From Siphonodentalium dalli (lineage: Eukaryota > Mollusca > Scaphopoda > Gadilida > Siphonodentaliidae): a stretch of 64,000 nucleotides of DNA. The position numbers and the translations under genes are program-made. Shown piece by piece: positions 1 through 10,259 of this stretch. Location of the stretch: contig CP136067.1 of the NCBI GenBank assembly GCA_032622095.1, positions 184,001 through 248,000 on the forward strand, in the 5' to 3' direction. The notes under the pieces are model-generated. The model searched no databases, was not told the DNA's origin, and saw nothing but the letters and a program-made list of their open reading frames with translations. Numbering within the stretch: position 1 is the first letter of the stretch; every line of letters begins with the position of its first letter.

Positions 1-1060
1 ATTTCGGAAACGGGTGGAGCTATCGACTTGAAATTTGGTTTTTGAATAGCCCGGACAACGTCGGGCTCATCGGCTAGGCTAGTCTCTTATATATTTTGAA
101 GACCTCTGTTTGTCTGTCTGTCTGTATGTCATTTATATAAATCTATGATTCTCGACCGATCAGGACAAAACTTGGGTCGTGTGTGTAGTTTGACCAGGCG
201 GTCGTCGTTGTCGTATTGGCGAGCCCGTGCGATGCCTGTGCAGCGCATGCGCAGACGAGATCTCAGAAACGGGTGGAGCTATCGACTTGAAATTTGGTAC
301 GTGTGTGTAATTTGACCAGCCGGTCGTCGTTGTCGTATTGGCGAGCCTGTGCGACGCCCGTGCAGCGCATGCGCAGACGAGATCTCGGGAACGGGTGGAG
401 CTATTGACTTGAAATTTGCTATGTGAATGTATCTTGCCCCGGATACTAATTTTATCGGGTTGCCGAGCCCGTGCGACGCAAGCTTTGCGCATGCGCAGAC
501 CAGATCTCGGAAATGGGTGGAGCTCATCGGCTAGTCTCATATATATTTTGAAGACCTCTGTTGGTATGTCTGTATGTATGTCAATTATACAAATCTACGA
601 TTCTCGACCGATCGGGACGAAACTTGGTACGTGTGTGCAGTTTGACCAGGCGGTCGTCGTTGTCGTATTGGCGAGCCCGTGCGATGCCTGTGCAGCGCAT
701 GCGCAGACGAGATCTCAGAAACGGGTGGAGCTATCGACTTGAAATTTGCTATGTGAATGTATCTTGCCCCGGATACGAATTTTATCGGGTCGCCAAGCCC
801 GTGCGACGCCAGCTTCGCGCATGCGCAGACGAGATCTCAGAAACGGGTGGAGCTATCGACTTGAAATTTGCTATGTGAATGTATCTTGCCCCGGATACGA
901 ATTTTATCGTGTCGCCGAGCCCGTGCGACGGCAGCTTTGCGCATGCACAGACCAGATCTCAGAAACGGGTAGAGCTATCGACTTGAAATTTGGTTTTTGA
1001 ATAGCCCGGACAACGTTGGGCTCATCGGCTAGTCTATTATATATTTTGGGAAATCTGTCT
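1..1060. repeat. Tandem/dispersed repeat, about 121-bp units
   Basis: The phrase GAGCTATCGACTTGAAATTT recurs (intact or slightly changed) at about 17, 276, 398, 518, 728, 849 and 971, that is every 121-122 bp within blocks. Each unit also carries GCGCATGCGCAGACGAGATC, with the palindrome GCGCATGCGC. Two blocks are separated by a longer module at about 80-180 and 540-630 ('atatattttgaagacctctg', then 'ctcgaccgatcgggacgaaa'). Open frames here repeat the same peptide and are repeat shadows, so no gene is called. The module resembles the dispersed repeat at 17700-17800. Confidence 0.85.
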
Positions 1061-1074
1061 GTGTGTGTGTTCGC

Positions 1075-1640
1075 GATGGACTCGAAAACGGCCCAAGTAT
1101 AACGGGATTTCGATGAAAATTAGTGTCTAGTCTTACTTTCGTGTGGGGAGTGTTGTAGCCTATTCCTTTGCCCGTGCGACGTTACCTTGACCTTGAAATC
1201 GGGTCAATTCAAGGTCAAATCGCGATTATGACGTCTGTCGGATTTTTTTTCGTGGATTTATCCCCCCTTTTTCGACTTAGAAATTTTTCGCAACATGTAT
1301 ACTTTTGTCCGAGCTTTTATTCCTACATTTTTCAGTCAATTGTTTTAAAACGTGGCACAGATATTTAGTACCATGGGAACTTGTGCACCTGCGATTATGA
1401 CGTCTGTCCGACATTTTTTGGTGGAGTTATTCCCCTTTTTCGCAACATACATAATTTTGTCATAGCTTTTATTCTTACATTTTTCGGTCAATGGGTTTAA
1501 GATTAGGGTTATGGTTGTACACCTGCAATGGGAACTGTTATTTTATTATTTTAACTAAATGTTTACTGACATGTGAAACATCTTAGTATTTTAAAAACAA
1601 GGGGGTATCCGTAGTCCCATTGGGACAGTCACACCTCTAG
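1075..1640 (+). repeat. Dispersed repeat, copy 1 (partner at 44390-44873 plus 46100-46125)
   Basis: Shared phrases with 44400-44880 include ACCATGGGAACTTGTGCACC, GCGATTATGACGTCTGTC and a long tail ending TAGTCCCATTGGGACAGTCA. This copy is uninterrupted across TCCCATTG (about 1617-1625). It therefore acts as the empty-site reference for the hAT insertion in the second copy. Confidence 0.85.
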
Positions 1641-1664
1641 TTGCTATTTGTTTGTCATATTTTT

Positions 1665-1800
1665 ATGTAGTTTGTACGACTAACATATTTTAATAGTTGT
1701 AACATGTCTTTCACCCACTTTGCTTTACAAAAGCCTAAATACAATATTATATTGTTTAGAAGTGTTTACTGATTACAAGCCCTTCCTTGCTAATTGACAC
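1665..1800 (+). repeat. Right-end fragment of the 715-bp element found at 47804-48518
   Basis: This stretch matches 48375-48518 almost throughout, including 'tgtacgactaac', 'tttcacccac', 'acaatattatattgtttaga' and 'gtttact..ttacaagccc'. The similarity stops upstream of about 1650, so this copy keeps only the right end. One-sided truncation is typical of retroposed copies, although no poly-A tail is visible. Confidence 0.65.
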
Positions 1801-2447
1801 CTCTCCATTATAACATGTGATCTTTAATTTCCTTTCAATTGTTCTGTAGTTACAGTAAGTACAGCAGACTATGACAGCTAATTATTTTCTATGTCACTAT
1901 GTGTGTACATGATAGTACATGCTACACAGAGATAATGTTAAGAATTCATGTATTTGTCAATTGATGCTCACTACGTTTGGACATGTTGGTAATAAAAAAT
2001 ACCCAAAAAAATCCAATTCTCTTGAAACAAACATGTTCAATGCAGGCCATTTATTTCAATTCTTTGGTGTCTGAGAATTAAACATTTTGTTGGCCTTACC
2101 TGTACATATACAAAAGAATGACTGAATGATATATATACCTTACTTACCAGTATGTTGGTGATTTATAGAACCATGATGCTCCATTATAATTCATGCTGTC
2201 TAACATATCTTACCCCTTATGTTCTATAATTTATTCACAATTCCGTCATGGAATGTATAAAAGCTGAAGGATCTACATATATACCTTAATTTGAAAAAAC
2301 TATTTTAAATTAAAAAATTGTGTTTTAATATGTTTTTCCCTTATTTTTTTTTGTACTAGTATAATATAACACCGTTACACTCTACCTGTATTATACTTAC
2401 CATTACGCTCATAAATCGTTTAATTACTTTCTCATCATTCCTTACAG
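1801..2447. other. Intergenic or intronic AT-rich stretch
   Basis: No convincing coding segment is present. A 50-bp phrase at 2036-2090 ('caatgcaggccatttatttc') recurs at 4206-4255, so at least part is dispersed repeat. The stretch ends in a pyrimidine-rich acceptor (cattccttacag at 2436-2447) for the following exon, so it is probably the last intron of that gene. Confidence 0.5.
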
Positions 2448-3590
2448 TGTGAATCATGTCATGCTGGCCGATCGGTGGAGTGTTCTGTTCTCGCTGTGAT
2501 GTCCAGGTTCAAGAATCTGCGAGAGAGACTGGGATCCAGACAGAAAGCTGTGGTCAGGACGAAGGAGGTGCTATGTACACGAGTCAGTGATGAGGCAGAA
2601 ACACTGGATGGTCACTCTCTAACGGAGATGCACGGAGCTCTGACTGAAGCGAATCGAGAACAAGGAGAGATACTAGATAATGTTGAGATCACTCAGGATG
2701 GAGGAGGTGAGGAGGATGCAGTCTGGACACTCACTGATAGCTTCAATCATGATGGTGATAAATACATACATGTGAGATATATCGACCCGGCGGCGGATTC
2801 CGACATCGTGGTGAGTGAAGGCATGTTACTACAGAGGAAGGAGGAGCGAGAGTGGACGACGGCGGCCGAGTCACTGAGGTTACTGGGTAGTGCATCGGAC
2901 ATACTTGTGATGAGGGACTCTGTATATGTCTGTCTGTTGGGCACACCCGAGATCGCCGTGTATGACATCATGAGCCTCCATCACCTGAGGACGTTCCCGA
3001 CACCCAGGGTGTGTAGCAGACTGGTGAGTATAGCAGATGACTTCCTTGTGGCGTTTAGTGGAGACCCCCGCATCAAGAGGATGACGGATCATGGCGTCGT
3101 ACTCAGTGAAACATCAGCTGCTTTCTCATCTACTTTCTTATGTCTCGCTGCATCGGAGTATGGCGACCTCGTCGTGGTGTGTGACGATATTGGACATTCT
3201 GTGAGCATCATCACGGGGGACCTACAGAGCGTCCTGCACGTCGTGTTAGGGAGGAATAACGGTGGTAGTGATGGTAAGCTTCCTCGTGGGGTGATGGCTG
3301 ACAGTGTACTCACCTCCATCTCACATCACTGCGACCTGTGTGAACCTCAAGAGCTGTGTATCGACGGGGACCGGGCGTTTGTGTGTAGTAAAATGGGACA
3401 CGCTATAATAGAGATGAGGATACGTCCTCCGTACACTATGCGCACGCTGCGGACTGACGGAATCCGATATCCAATGTCAGTTACATACAACAATCACCTC
3501 CATCGACTCATCGTGGGTTGTTATAATCCTAGGGATAAGAGTGATAATAGAATCCTGATTTACCAGCGCGGTCCACAGGGAGGAGTGTAA
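2448..3590 (+). CDS. Terminal coding exon of an NHL/beta-propeller-like protein
   Basis: This is the longest non-transposon open frame in the window. It is in phase 0 from the acceptor at 2446-2447 to TAA at 3588-3590, about 380 residues. The segment starts CESCH and lacks a good initiator, so upstream exons are probably outside the window. The C-terminal 270 residues have a repeating rhythm of short hydrophobic beta strands (for example ILVMRDSVYVCLL, LVSIADDFLVAFSG, GDLVVVCDD, LCIDGDRAFVCSKMGHAIIEM). This resembles degenerate NHL or six-bladed propeller repeats of mollusc TRIM-like proteins. The N-terminal part is charged and probably linker or coiled coil. Codon use is GC-richer than the surroundings, which supports real coding. 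No catalytic motif is visible. Family membership is inferred from pattern, not from a search. The 3' end has been locally duplicated several times (next entry). Confidence 0.65.
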   Translation, partial: CESCHAGRSVECSVLAVMSRFKNLRERLGSRQKAVVRTKEVLCTRVSDEAETLDGHSLTEMHGALTEANREQGEILDNVEITQDGGGEEDAVWTLTDSFNHDGDKYIHVRYIDPAADSDIVVSEGMLLQRKEEREWTTAAESLRLLGSASDILVMRDSVYVCLLGTPEIAVYDIMSLHHLRTFPTPRVCSRLVSIADDFLVAFSGDPRIKRMTDHGVVLSETSAAFSSTFLCLAASEYGDLVVVCDDIGHSVSIITGDLQSVLHVVLGRNNGGSDGKLPRGVMADSVLTSISHHCDLCEPQELCIDGDRAFVCSKMGHAIIEMRIRPPYTMRTLRTDGIRYPMSVTYNNHLHRLIVGCYNPRDKSDNRILIYQRGPQGGV

Positions 3591-3985
3591 CCTGCTGTGG
3601 GTGAGGAGTTTGAGGGTTGCTGCATGCTGTGTCGGTTATGTTGCTGGCTCATTGTTGGTTGTTATTACATATGTACTCATTGAGGGTAAAATCCACAGGG
3701 AGGAGTGTAACATGCCGTGAGTTGTTATGTGCTGCTGATGGTTATTGCTTACTCACACTGCTGATTAGGAAGGACGGGATCCATCTGTGTTCATTCACCT
3801 CCGACTCTGTCATGGTAGTGTATACCGTGGTCATGATAGAATTCATATTTACCAGCACAGTCCACAGAGAGGAATGTAACATGCTGTGAGTGAGGATGTC
3901 ATGGGTTGTTATGTATACCGTGGTGATAAGAGAATCCAGATTTACCAGAGAGGATCTACTGTGAATGAGGTGGTGTCTCAGGATT
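3591..3985 (+). repeat. Decayed duplicates of the 3' end of the NHL-like exon
   Basis: The phrase 'atttaccag..g.tccacagggaggagtgtaac' around the stop codon recurs at about 3690-3740 and 3836-3895, and partly at 3935-3960. Each copy is followed by 'tg(c/t)(t/c)gtgagt(g/t)'. The last copy (3907-3999) still reads in the original frame as CYVYRGDKRIQIYQRG before a later stop. The copies are diverged and not in register, so this is probably untranslated decay of tandem duplicates. Confidence 0.6.
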
Positions 3986-3989
3986 GTGA

Positions 3990-4524
3990 AGTTTGAAGCA
4001 GGCAGTTTTTGGAGATCATTTCTTCAGTTCATCAGGTCAGTTATTTGAGTCGTATGAGGGTAACAAAATTAAATAGATTGATTCTCAGGCAAAGCTCAAT
4101 ATATATGGACCTGTTAATTAAAACATACTAATAAGTTGTCAATTTTTTTTATTTTTCTACTATTTGTTTGGTTATAATTATTAATATCAAAAATTGAAAA
4201 CCATCCAATGCAGGCCATTTATTTCAATGTTGCGGTGCCTGAGAATCAAATACCATTTTTTCCTAAAATATTCCTCTCATTCATCACTCGCCTGCCATCA
4301 CCTGGAATGTGTAGCTACATATTATCCTTGTAAATGCAACCTCCATTAAATCTGAGTGAATTTACTCATGCTATATATATTCCAGGGAAACTCAACAATA
4401 ACCATGACTAATGTACTGCATTAAACGTGGTTCTCACTGCCCTGTATTATACTTACCTTCATGTCAAACATTTATAAATGTACCGTCCTTTCACACTATG
4501 CAGCATCTCTATGTATGAACATAA
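3990..4524. other. AT-rich stretch without a gene
   Basis: Only repeat traces are seen: 4206-4255 matches 2036-2090, and 'cctgtattatacttacc' at 4441 matches 2387. The reverse complement of that phrase looks like a splice donor, but no exon accompanies it. Confidence 0.5.
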
Positions 4525-5145
4525 TTAATGACTAATTCTCATCTATTTACATTCCGGTACCTATCTGTCACGATATTCACTAACCATCAGCTTCTATAAT
4601 TATAAAAACCTCCCACCAACAATATGTGAAGTGTGCATTCGAGTAAACTCACCATTCACTAGTATCACCGACTAAATTAATGACTAATTCTCATCTATTT
4701 ACATTCCGGTACCTATTTGTCACGATATTCACTAACCATCAGCTTCTATAATTATAAAAACCTCCCACCAACAATATGTGAAATGTGCATTCGAGTAAAC
4801 TCACCATTCACTAGTATCACCGACTAAATTAATGACTAATTCTCATCTATTTACATTCCGGTACCTATCTGTCACGAGATTCACTAACCATCAGCTTCTA
4901 TAATTATAAAAACCTCCCACCAACAATATGTGAAATGTGCATTCGAGTAAACTCACCATTCACTAGTATCAGTATCAAACAGAAAGTGGTTGGATATTCC
5001 CTAAAGAGTCCAGTTGTGAGACCGACTAAATTAATGACTAATTCTCTTCTATATACATTCCGGTACCTACCTGTCACGAGACTCACTAACCATCAGCATC
5101 TATAATTATGAAAACCTCCCACCAACAATATGTGAAATTAACTGT
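4525..5145. repeat. Four tandem copies of an about 152-bp unit
   Basis: Units begin at GACTAATTCTC near 4530, 4682, 4834 and 5036. Each carries 'cattccggtacctatctgtc', 'accatcagcttctataatta' and 'cctcccaccaacaatatgtg'. The first three are nearly identical and exactly 152 bp apart. The fourth interval is longer (202 bp) because of an extra segment at 4975-5020. No coding content is seen. Confidence 0.9.
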
Positions 5146-5279
5146 ATTTCAGGAAACCCCTCATTCACCCAAAGTAATTTCAATATGTGAAATTAACTGT
5201 TTTTCTGTAATCTTACTTACCTTAAGTTCCTCATACTTGCCTTTGCATACTCTACTTCATCGGGAATAAGTTGCCTTTA

Positions 5280-5900
5280 TTATGCCCCCGATCTCCGATG
5301 GAGATTTGGGGGTATATAGTGGAGCCCTCCGTCCGTCCGTCCGTCCTTCCGTCCTTCCGTCCGTCCATCCGTCCGTCCGTCCTTCCGTCCGTCCTTCCGT
5401 CCGTACGAACATTTCAACTCATAACTTTGGTTTCGCTAACTCAATTCAGTTGATCTTTGGTATGCTAATAGACCAGCCGGGGGGACAATATTTCCCCATA
5501 ACTGCGGTTTCGTCCGCCCATTTTTTCCAGAGTTACGCCCCTTTTTGGACTTAGAAAATTGTCCGTACGAATGTTTCAACTCATAACTTTGGTTTCGCTA
5601 ACTCAATTCAGTTGATCTTTGGTATGCTAATAGACCAGCCAGGGGGACAAGATTTCCCCATAGCCGTGGTTTCGTCCGCCCATTTTTTCCAGAGTTACGC
5701 CCCTTTTTGGACTTAGAAAATTCAGGTTTTCTGCTACTTTTTTTGGTTTCCAGATGATAACTTGATTTTGGATTGTTTACTCATGAATAACATAACTTTA
5801 CAAAGTGCCATTTAATAAGCATTTGCACAAAAATAAGAAAAATCCTCTCTGATTGTACAGTCGGGGGCGTTACCTCCGCCCAGCGGTGCACTTGTTATTT
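5280..5900 (+). mobile_element. Non-coding dispersed element with CCGTC microsatellite and internal duplication
   Basis: The element opens with 'atgcccccgatctccgatgg' and 'gggggtatatagtggagccc', then a CCGTC/CTTCCGT microsatellite at 5327-5405. Two copies of a 162-bp module follow (5400-5561 and 5562-5722, 'catttcaactcataactttg' to 'ccctttttggacttagaaaa'). It closes near 5855-5900 with CGGGGGCGTTACCTCCGCCC. The CCCCCGA at the start and TCGGGGG at the end are complementary. Elements of this look are abundant in bivalve genomes. No protein is encoded, and the superfamily is not determined. Confidence 0.7.
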
Positions 5901-5904
5901 ATAG

Positions 5905-6425
5905 GTTCCTATCTGTCATGTTCGCACAAACAATCTGCTTCTATAAATTGATAAAAATGTCCCATGTATTCCAGATAACTCTACCATTATATTCATGACT
6001 GTACAGTAACTAGGGATTCTAACCACTCTCTACACACTCGACTCCAGCCGGAATAACTGTTATGTTCTCCATGTAATAGACCCATTTTGGTTCCTACCTG
6101 TAATGAGACCCACTCACTATATACATCACCACTCTCTACTTCACTATCTTCAACATCACCACTCTCCGCCTCACTTTTTGTGATATTTCTAGCCACCCTT
6201 GAAAACAATTTACAAATAGAACTCTCGCTGTCCCCCCCCACTCACCACCATTTGTAGGTGCAGTCTCCATGTACATATACTCTAGTATAGAGGTTTCTTA
6301 CTGTCTACATATATACTTACATTCAATGTGTACATTCTGTGATACAAATAGTTATCTTACTGTTGTGTGCATCTTTGTACAATAAGTTCCTAAAATAGAA
6401 TATTGTAAACTGCACACTCTACTCC
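5905..6425. other. Gene-poor stretch with diverged copies of the neighbouring repeat
   Basis: Fragments resembling the 112-bp unit appear (for example 'tgcacactctactccagcag' near 6411). No exon with a sustained open frame and splice signals was found. Confidence 0.4.
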
Positions 6426-6429
6426 AGCA

Positions 6430-6990
6430 GGAATAACGTGATGTCATGTTCTCTGGCTATAGTAGAACATGCATGACTCCTAATGTAATGAGACCATTAG
6501 GTTCTATAATTTATGAGCTTCTCTGTTTCGCGAAGTCATATTTTCCAGCTACAGTAAAACATGACTCCTTCAGGTAAAAACCTGTATGTAATCATTGTAA
6601 TGACACCATTAGGTTCTATAATTTATGAGCTTCTCTGTTCCGCGATGTCATGTTTTCCAGCTACAGTAAAACATGACTCCTTCAGGTAAAAACCTGTATG
6701 TAATCATTGTAATGACACCATTAGGTTCTATAATTTATGAGCTTCTCTGTTCCGCGATGTCATGTTTTCCAGCTACAGTAAAACATGACTCCTTCAGGTA
6801 AAAACCTGTATGTAATCATTGTAATGACACCATTAGGTTCTATAATTTATGAGCTTCTCTGTTCCGCGATGTCATGTTTTCCAGCTACAGTCGAACATGA
6901 CTCCTTCAGGTACAAACCTGTATGTAATGAGACCATATGGTTCTATAATTTATGAGCTTCTCTGTTCGGTGATGTCATGTGTAGCTTGGT
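6430..6990 (+). repeat. Tandem array of a 112-bp unit carrying acceptor- and donor-like signals
   Basis: TTTTCCAGCTACAGT occurs at 6541, 6653, 6765 and 6877, exactly 112 bp apart, with flanking diverged units. Each unit contains a pyrimidine-AG acceptor-like sequence (GTTTTCCAG) and, 25 bases later, a donor-like CTTCAG/GTAAAAAC. It also contains the small palindrome CAGGTAAAAACCTG. A related fragment lies at 9540-9710. It would be a tandem series of pseudo micro-exons, but no open frame links them. Confidence 0.85.
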
Positions 6991-6999
6991 ATGTTGTAC

Positions 7000-7605
7000 T
7001 GATCCTAACACCAGCATTAATGTTTATGCTTTTATGTTGTCATATTATGGAGTAAAACTTCCTGGTACCTGTCATGAGTCTGAATTTTTAATCTGTAGAG
7101 ATTCTGACCCGCATATCTCTCAACACTCCAGTGATATTTCTTCTCTTATTCACTTCTAACCCAACAAGGACAACATATTTTATTGTTATGTTTTATTTCC
7201 AACACCAGGGATGTGATTAATAACTAGGTTATATTTCAACCCAGTGTCACCCGAGTGCCAATTTTAACATTATTTTGAGTTTTCAAACCATTTTATTTTG
7301 AATATTCCAACTAAACCAAGGCAAAATTGGTAGTTTACTCAATAGAATATGGAATGTTGTGGTTCTTGTTACAAATTTGAAATAGGACTGAAAGCAACAT
7401 GCTACCAATTAATGCATGTAGATATTTTTATGGATTGCATCTGGTTATAGCAATATCACGGAATTCATATGCAAAATGCGGATCGATAAATTAAAATTCC
7501 TACTTGAAGAAACCAAATAAAGACAACCAAATACCATCGAATTATATTTAATATACATCACACATCATCCGAACCCCTGTTGGATTGTATGAAATTGATA
7601 CATGA
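7000..7605. other. No gene recognised
   Basis: Short random open frames only. The sequence is AT-rich with no repeat structure that I can see. Confidence 0.4.
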
Positions 7606-7609
7606 GCCA

Positions 7610-7765
7610 GGCTTGGGGCAATTACTTGTGAATGTAATTAATTACAATTACAATTACTTCAACATTTTTCAATTACAATTACAATTCCCATTACATCTAT
7701 TTCACAATGTAATTAATTACAATTACTTTGAAATGTAATTCAATTACAATTACATTCCAATACAG
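7610..7765. repeat. TAATTACA-rich low-complexity block
   Basis: The block contains about a dozen (G/A)TAATTACAATTAC-type words in both orientations, after 'caggcttggggcaattactt'. Such blocks are known at subterminal positions of some hAT-like elements. No matching opposite terminus was found nearby, so it is called only as a repeat. Confidence 0.6.
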
Positions 7766-8823
7766 AATTGAAATAGGAACACTATTTATCTATATGATAA
7801 ATACTTTATTTGATAACAAAACATAAATTTAACACAAGCAAGATAAAATACACGAAGAAGCACACTAATGAAGCACACTTTGCAAAGAGCAGCAAATGTA
7901 CTGATTTCAGGATAGGACTGGTGTTCGTAGAACTGAGCTAACAATTCCAGCTAGTAGCCTGGGTTGATCTTCTAGAAATTCAGATGATATCAGAGATTTG
8001 AGAACTTTGCTAACATGTTTGTTTCATTTCCAATAGTATTACGCTTTTTAAAAATAATTCACCAATTTTACACCTCCCAATAACGCATTGGATCCAAATT
8101 TTATTAAACCTTTCTTAATTTCCATTGCTGTTGAGATGATGAATGCATGGTTCATTTCTCCAGAGCCTCTGGGGATAGAAATACACAAAACAACTTTGAT
8201 TATGCAGAGATCGGTGTCTGAGAATCAATATTTTTTTTATAAGTTTTTACGTAAGAATTTTAACCTTCATGACTGTACACACTTACCTTTATTTATTATT
8301 TATTTATTAGTTGAATTGTTTTGGTTCCTACCTGTCATGAGAATGATTCAGTGTGATCCTGGTGAGTCCACTGAATCCACTCATGCTTCTCTAGCATGCC
8401 TTACTAATTAACTAATATATAATTATATTTAATGTATTAGTCAATTATCATTACCATGTAGTGAATTATTGTTTCAGAACTGCATATAAATACCAGTCCT
8501 TCGATTTTGCTCATGTGTGCCATAGTGCACCCAGAATTTAAAAGCATCACGCAAAAAGTTGCACTCCCCATGATCTTGGTTAAGTTTACTCCATGATTTA
8601 ATAAAATGCAAAACAGTAATGGTTGGGATAACGATCATCATAGAAGTCATAGCATCGAAAGTTACATGTATACACTGGAGTGTTTTTTAACCCGTAATGG
8701 TCTGTGCTTACTGTTCAATGCGTTTGTGTCGCAGGCAATCAAATAGATCATCAATAAAATTAAAGAGACAGCATTGTCAAAAACAATAAAATATATTACA
8801 TCATCACTCAATCCTGGTAAGCA
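7766..8823. other. No gene recognised
   Basis: The longest frame (8088-8411, 107 codons) is isolated, hydrophobic and AT-driven, and lacks splice signals. At 8215-8232 the words GTGTCTGAGAATCA match the dispersed repeat at 2065 and 4235. Confidence 0.4.
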
Positions 8824-8832
8824 CATGGTAAT

Positions 8833-9109
8833 GTTGAAGGGGTTAATCTTATCAAAAAGATGCTGAAGGGTACACTGGTTTTTCAAAATGTGCTGAAGGG
8901 TACACAGGTTTTGAAATGTCGTTCTAAAGGACGTTCAGTTTTCGTATCTGCCATGATTGTTTACGTTCCAAAGAATATTAAAATGTACTGAAAAGAAACT
9001 GCTAATGGGCACCAGACTTTCATAAACACAATTCAAGTAACGGTGTTCGTGTCGATCACAAACCATGTGTACCCTTCAGCACTTTTTTGGCGAGAGTGAC
9101 CCCTTTAGC
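8833..9109. mobile_element. Small MITE-like element with about 48-bp imperfect terminal inverted repeats
   Basis: The left end (GTTGAAGGGGTTAATCTTAT, then TGCTGAAGGGTACACTGG) pairs with the reverse complement of the right end (GCTAAAGGGGTCACTCTC, then GTGCTGAAGGGTACACATGG). Agreement runs over nearly 48 bases with about a dozen differences. A second internal copy of TGCTGAAGGGTACACAGG sits at 8890-8908. CATGGTAAT occurs immediately left (8824-8832) and just right (9114-9122), a possible 9-bp target duplication offset by 4 bases from the TIR edge. There is no coding capacity. Nine-base duplications with long TIRs would fit Mutator-like elements, but the offset leaves this open. Confidence 0.6.
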
Positions 9110-9122
9110 CATGCATGGTAAT

Positions 9123-9530
9123 AGCTCCATGTTACAATTGAACAGACCTGTCCTACTCCTTACGAAACAGCAAAGAGTAAATGGTACAGATTACCAATTC
9201 GCCAACAGGAAGGAACTTTTTGTTGAAGTAAACCAATAATAAAATTTTTGTTTGAAGATTTATTTTATTAAAGTAGCACAAAGCAATGTTATTTGAGTGT
9301 AATAAACTATTATGTATATGTTTACATGCACATGTATCGGTTATAACTTATATTTCCCATTAGGTGCACCAAAGCACCTTTCTGTGAATTAGAGTATTTA
9401 CCTGTATGTGGTTAATATTTTTAGAACCCAACTCACTCTGGCCTCTCGACTCAGTTAGTACTTTATTCCTGGTGTCTGGAATACTGTTTCTTATTATGTT
9501 TCTATATATATTTTCTTTCCTTATTTTACT
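9123..9530. other. No gene recognised
   Basis: AT-rich sequence. I see neither repeats nor sustained frames with splice signals. Confidence 0.4.
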
Positions 9531-9539
9531 TATAATACA

Positions 9540-9710
9540 GTAAGTTCCTAAGAAAGGATTCTAACCTGCACACTACTCCATCAGCAGTAACTTGTTTGTA
9601 TTGTTCTCCAGCTATAATATTCGAGTAAAATTCCTTCTGGTACCTCCACATAATGTATGTCATGAGACCACGTATGGTTCTATAATTTATTTATGAGCTT
9701 CTCATAACAA
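9540..9710. repeat. Diverged copy of the 112-bp repeat family
   Basis: It shares 'gttctccagctataatattc', 'tatggttctataatttat' and 'atgagcttctc' with the array at 6430-6990. Confidence 0.7.
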
Positions 9711-9843
9711 GGAATGTTAGATGCATACATGTATACTTAATACCGGTACTTACCTCTCTCATACTGATTTAGGCACAGACATGATAAGGGACTGTTTGAT
9801 GCATGACATGTCTGGGAGATAAAGAGGATGATGATTTTGGCAG

Positions 9844-9951
9844 CTTGTGCACTTCACTCACATCCTAGGCCTGACAAGCAGAGCAGACTGCATCGTGACA
9901 ATTAATGGAGACCATTCCTTGCTAACCCACATGAGATGCGACATCATCAGA
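9844..9951 (+). CDS. Candidate internal exon (36 codons), first of a phase-0 trio
   Basis: This is a 108-bp segment from the acceptor TTTTGGCAG (9835-9843) to the donor AGA/GTGAGG at 9952. It is fully open in phase 0 and encodes LVHFTHILGLTSRADCIVTI and onward to HMRCDIIR, with balanced amino-acid use. The next two candidate exons (10025-10093, 10163-10256) lie 70-75 bp apart, also enter in phase 0, and are likewise open. That supports a gene with very short introns. I do not recognise the protein. The acceptors here have poor pyrimidine tracts, which argues for caution. No start codon or upstream exon is identified. Confidence 0.4.
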
Positions 9952-10024
9952 GTGAGGGGGTGATTATGATGTTTACATTCTTACTGACTTTCCAGCTTTA
10001 GTACCTATTTAAACATACCTGAAG

Positions 10025-10093
10025 AGATGCTTCCACACCTTCATACAAAGGATAACAGATGACCTTGAAACATCAATCATGGTTTTTCCTGAG
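10025..10093 (+). CDS. Candidate internal exon (23 codons), second of the trio
   Basis: Open in phase 0 from AAG/AGATGC to the donor CCTGAG/GTGAGA. It reads RCFHTFIQRITDDLETSIMV then FPE. The reading continues the style of the preceding candidate exon, and its 69-bp length preserves phase. The acceptor is weak because a TAA lies seven codons upstream and no pyrimidine run is next to the AG. The function is unknown. Confidence 0.35.
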
Positions 10094-10162
10094 GTGAGAA
10101 TGATGCCATCCTTCCAGCTTTAATATTAAACTGATCACATACTGACTGGGCTAAGATAGCAG

Positions 10163-10256
10163 ACATCATGTTTTAATGACAATGACTTCATCAAGAATCC
10201 AGAGATCACAGCCTCGTCACCTGGACCATGTGTTGACAACGTCGAGAACAATGTCG
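10163..10256 (+). CDS. Candidate internal exon (31 codons plus 1 nt), third of the trio
   Basis: Open from GATAGCAG/ACATCA to the strong donor GTCG/GTGAGT at 10257. It encodes TSCFNDNDFIKNPEITASSP followed by GPCVDNVENNV. It enters in phase 0 and leaves in phase 1. A likely branch point (TACTGAC) lies at about 10140. I do not recognise a domain. It would join to a downstream exon entering in phase 1. The exon at 12369 does not fit in its open frame, so a linking exon is missing or these are different genes. Confidence 0.4.
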
Positions 10257-10259
10257 GTG

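Noticed and set aside
416-1000. Arg/Cys-rich frames of 84-108 codons
   Set aside because: The same peptide repeats every 121 bp in several frames, so these are shadows of the tandem repeat.
7610-7765. Complete hAT element suggested by TAATTACA-rich sequence
   Set aside because: No opposite terminus or target duplication could be found within 2 kb.
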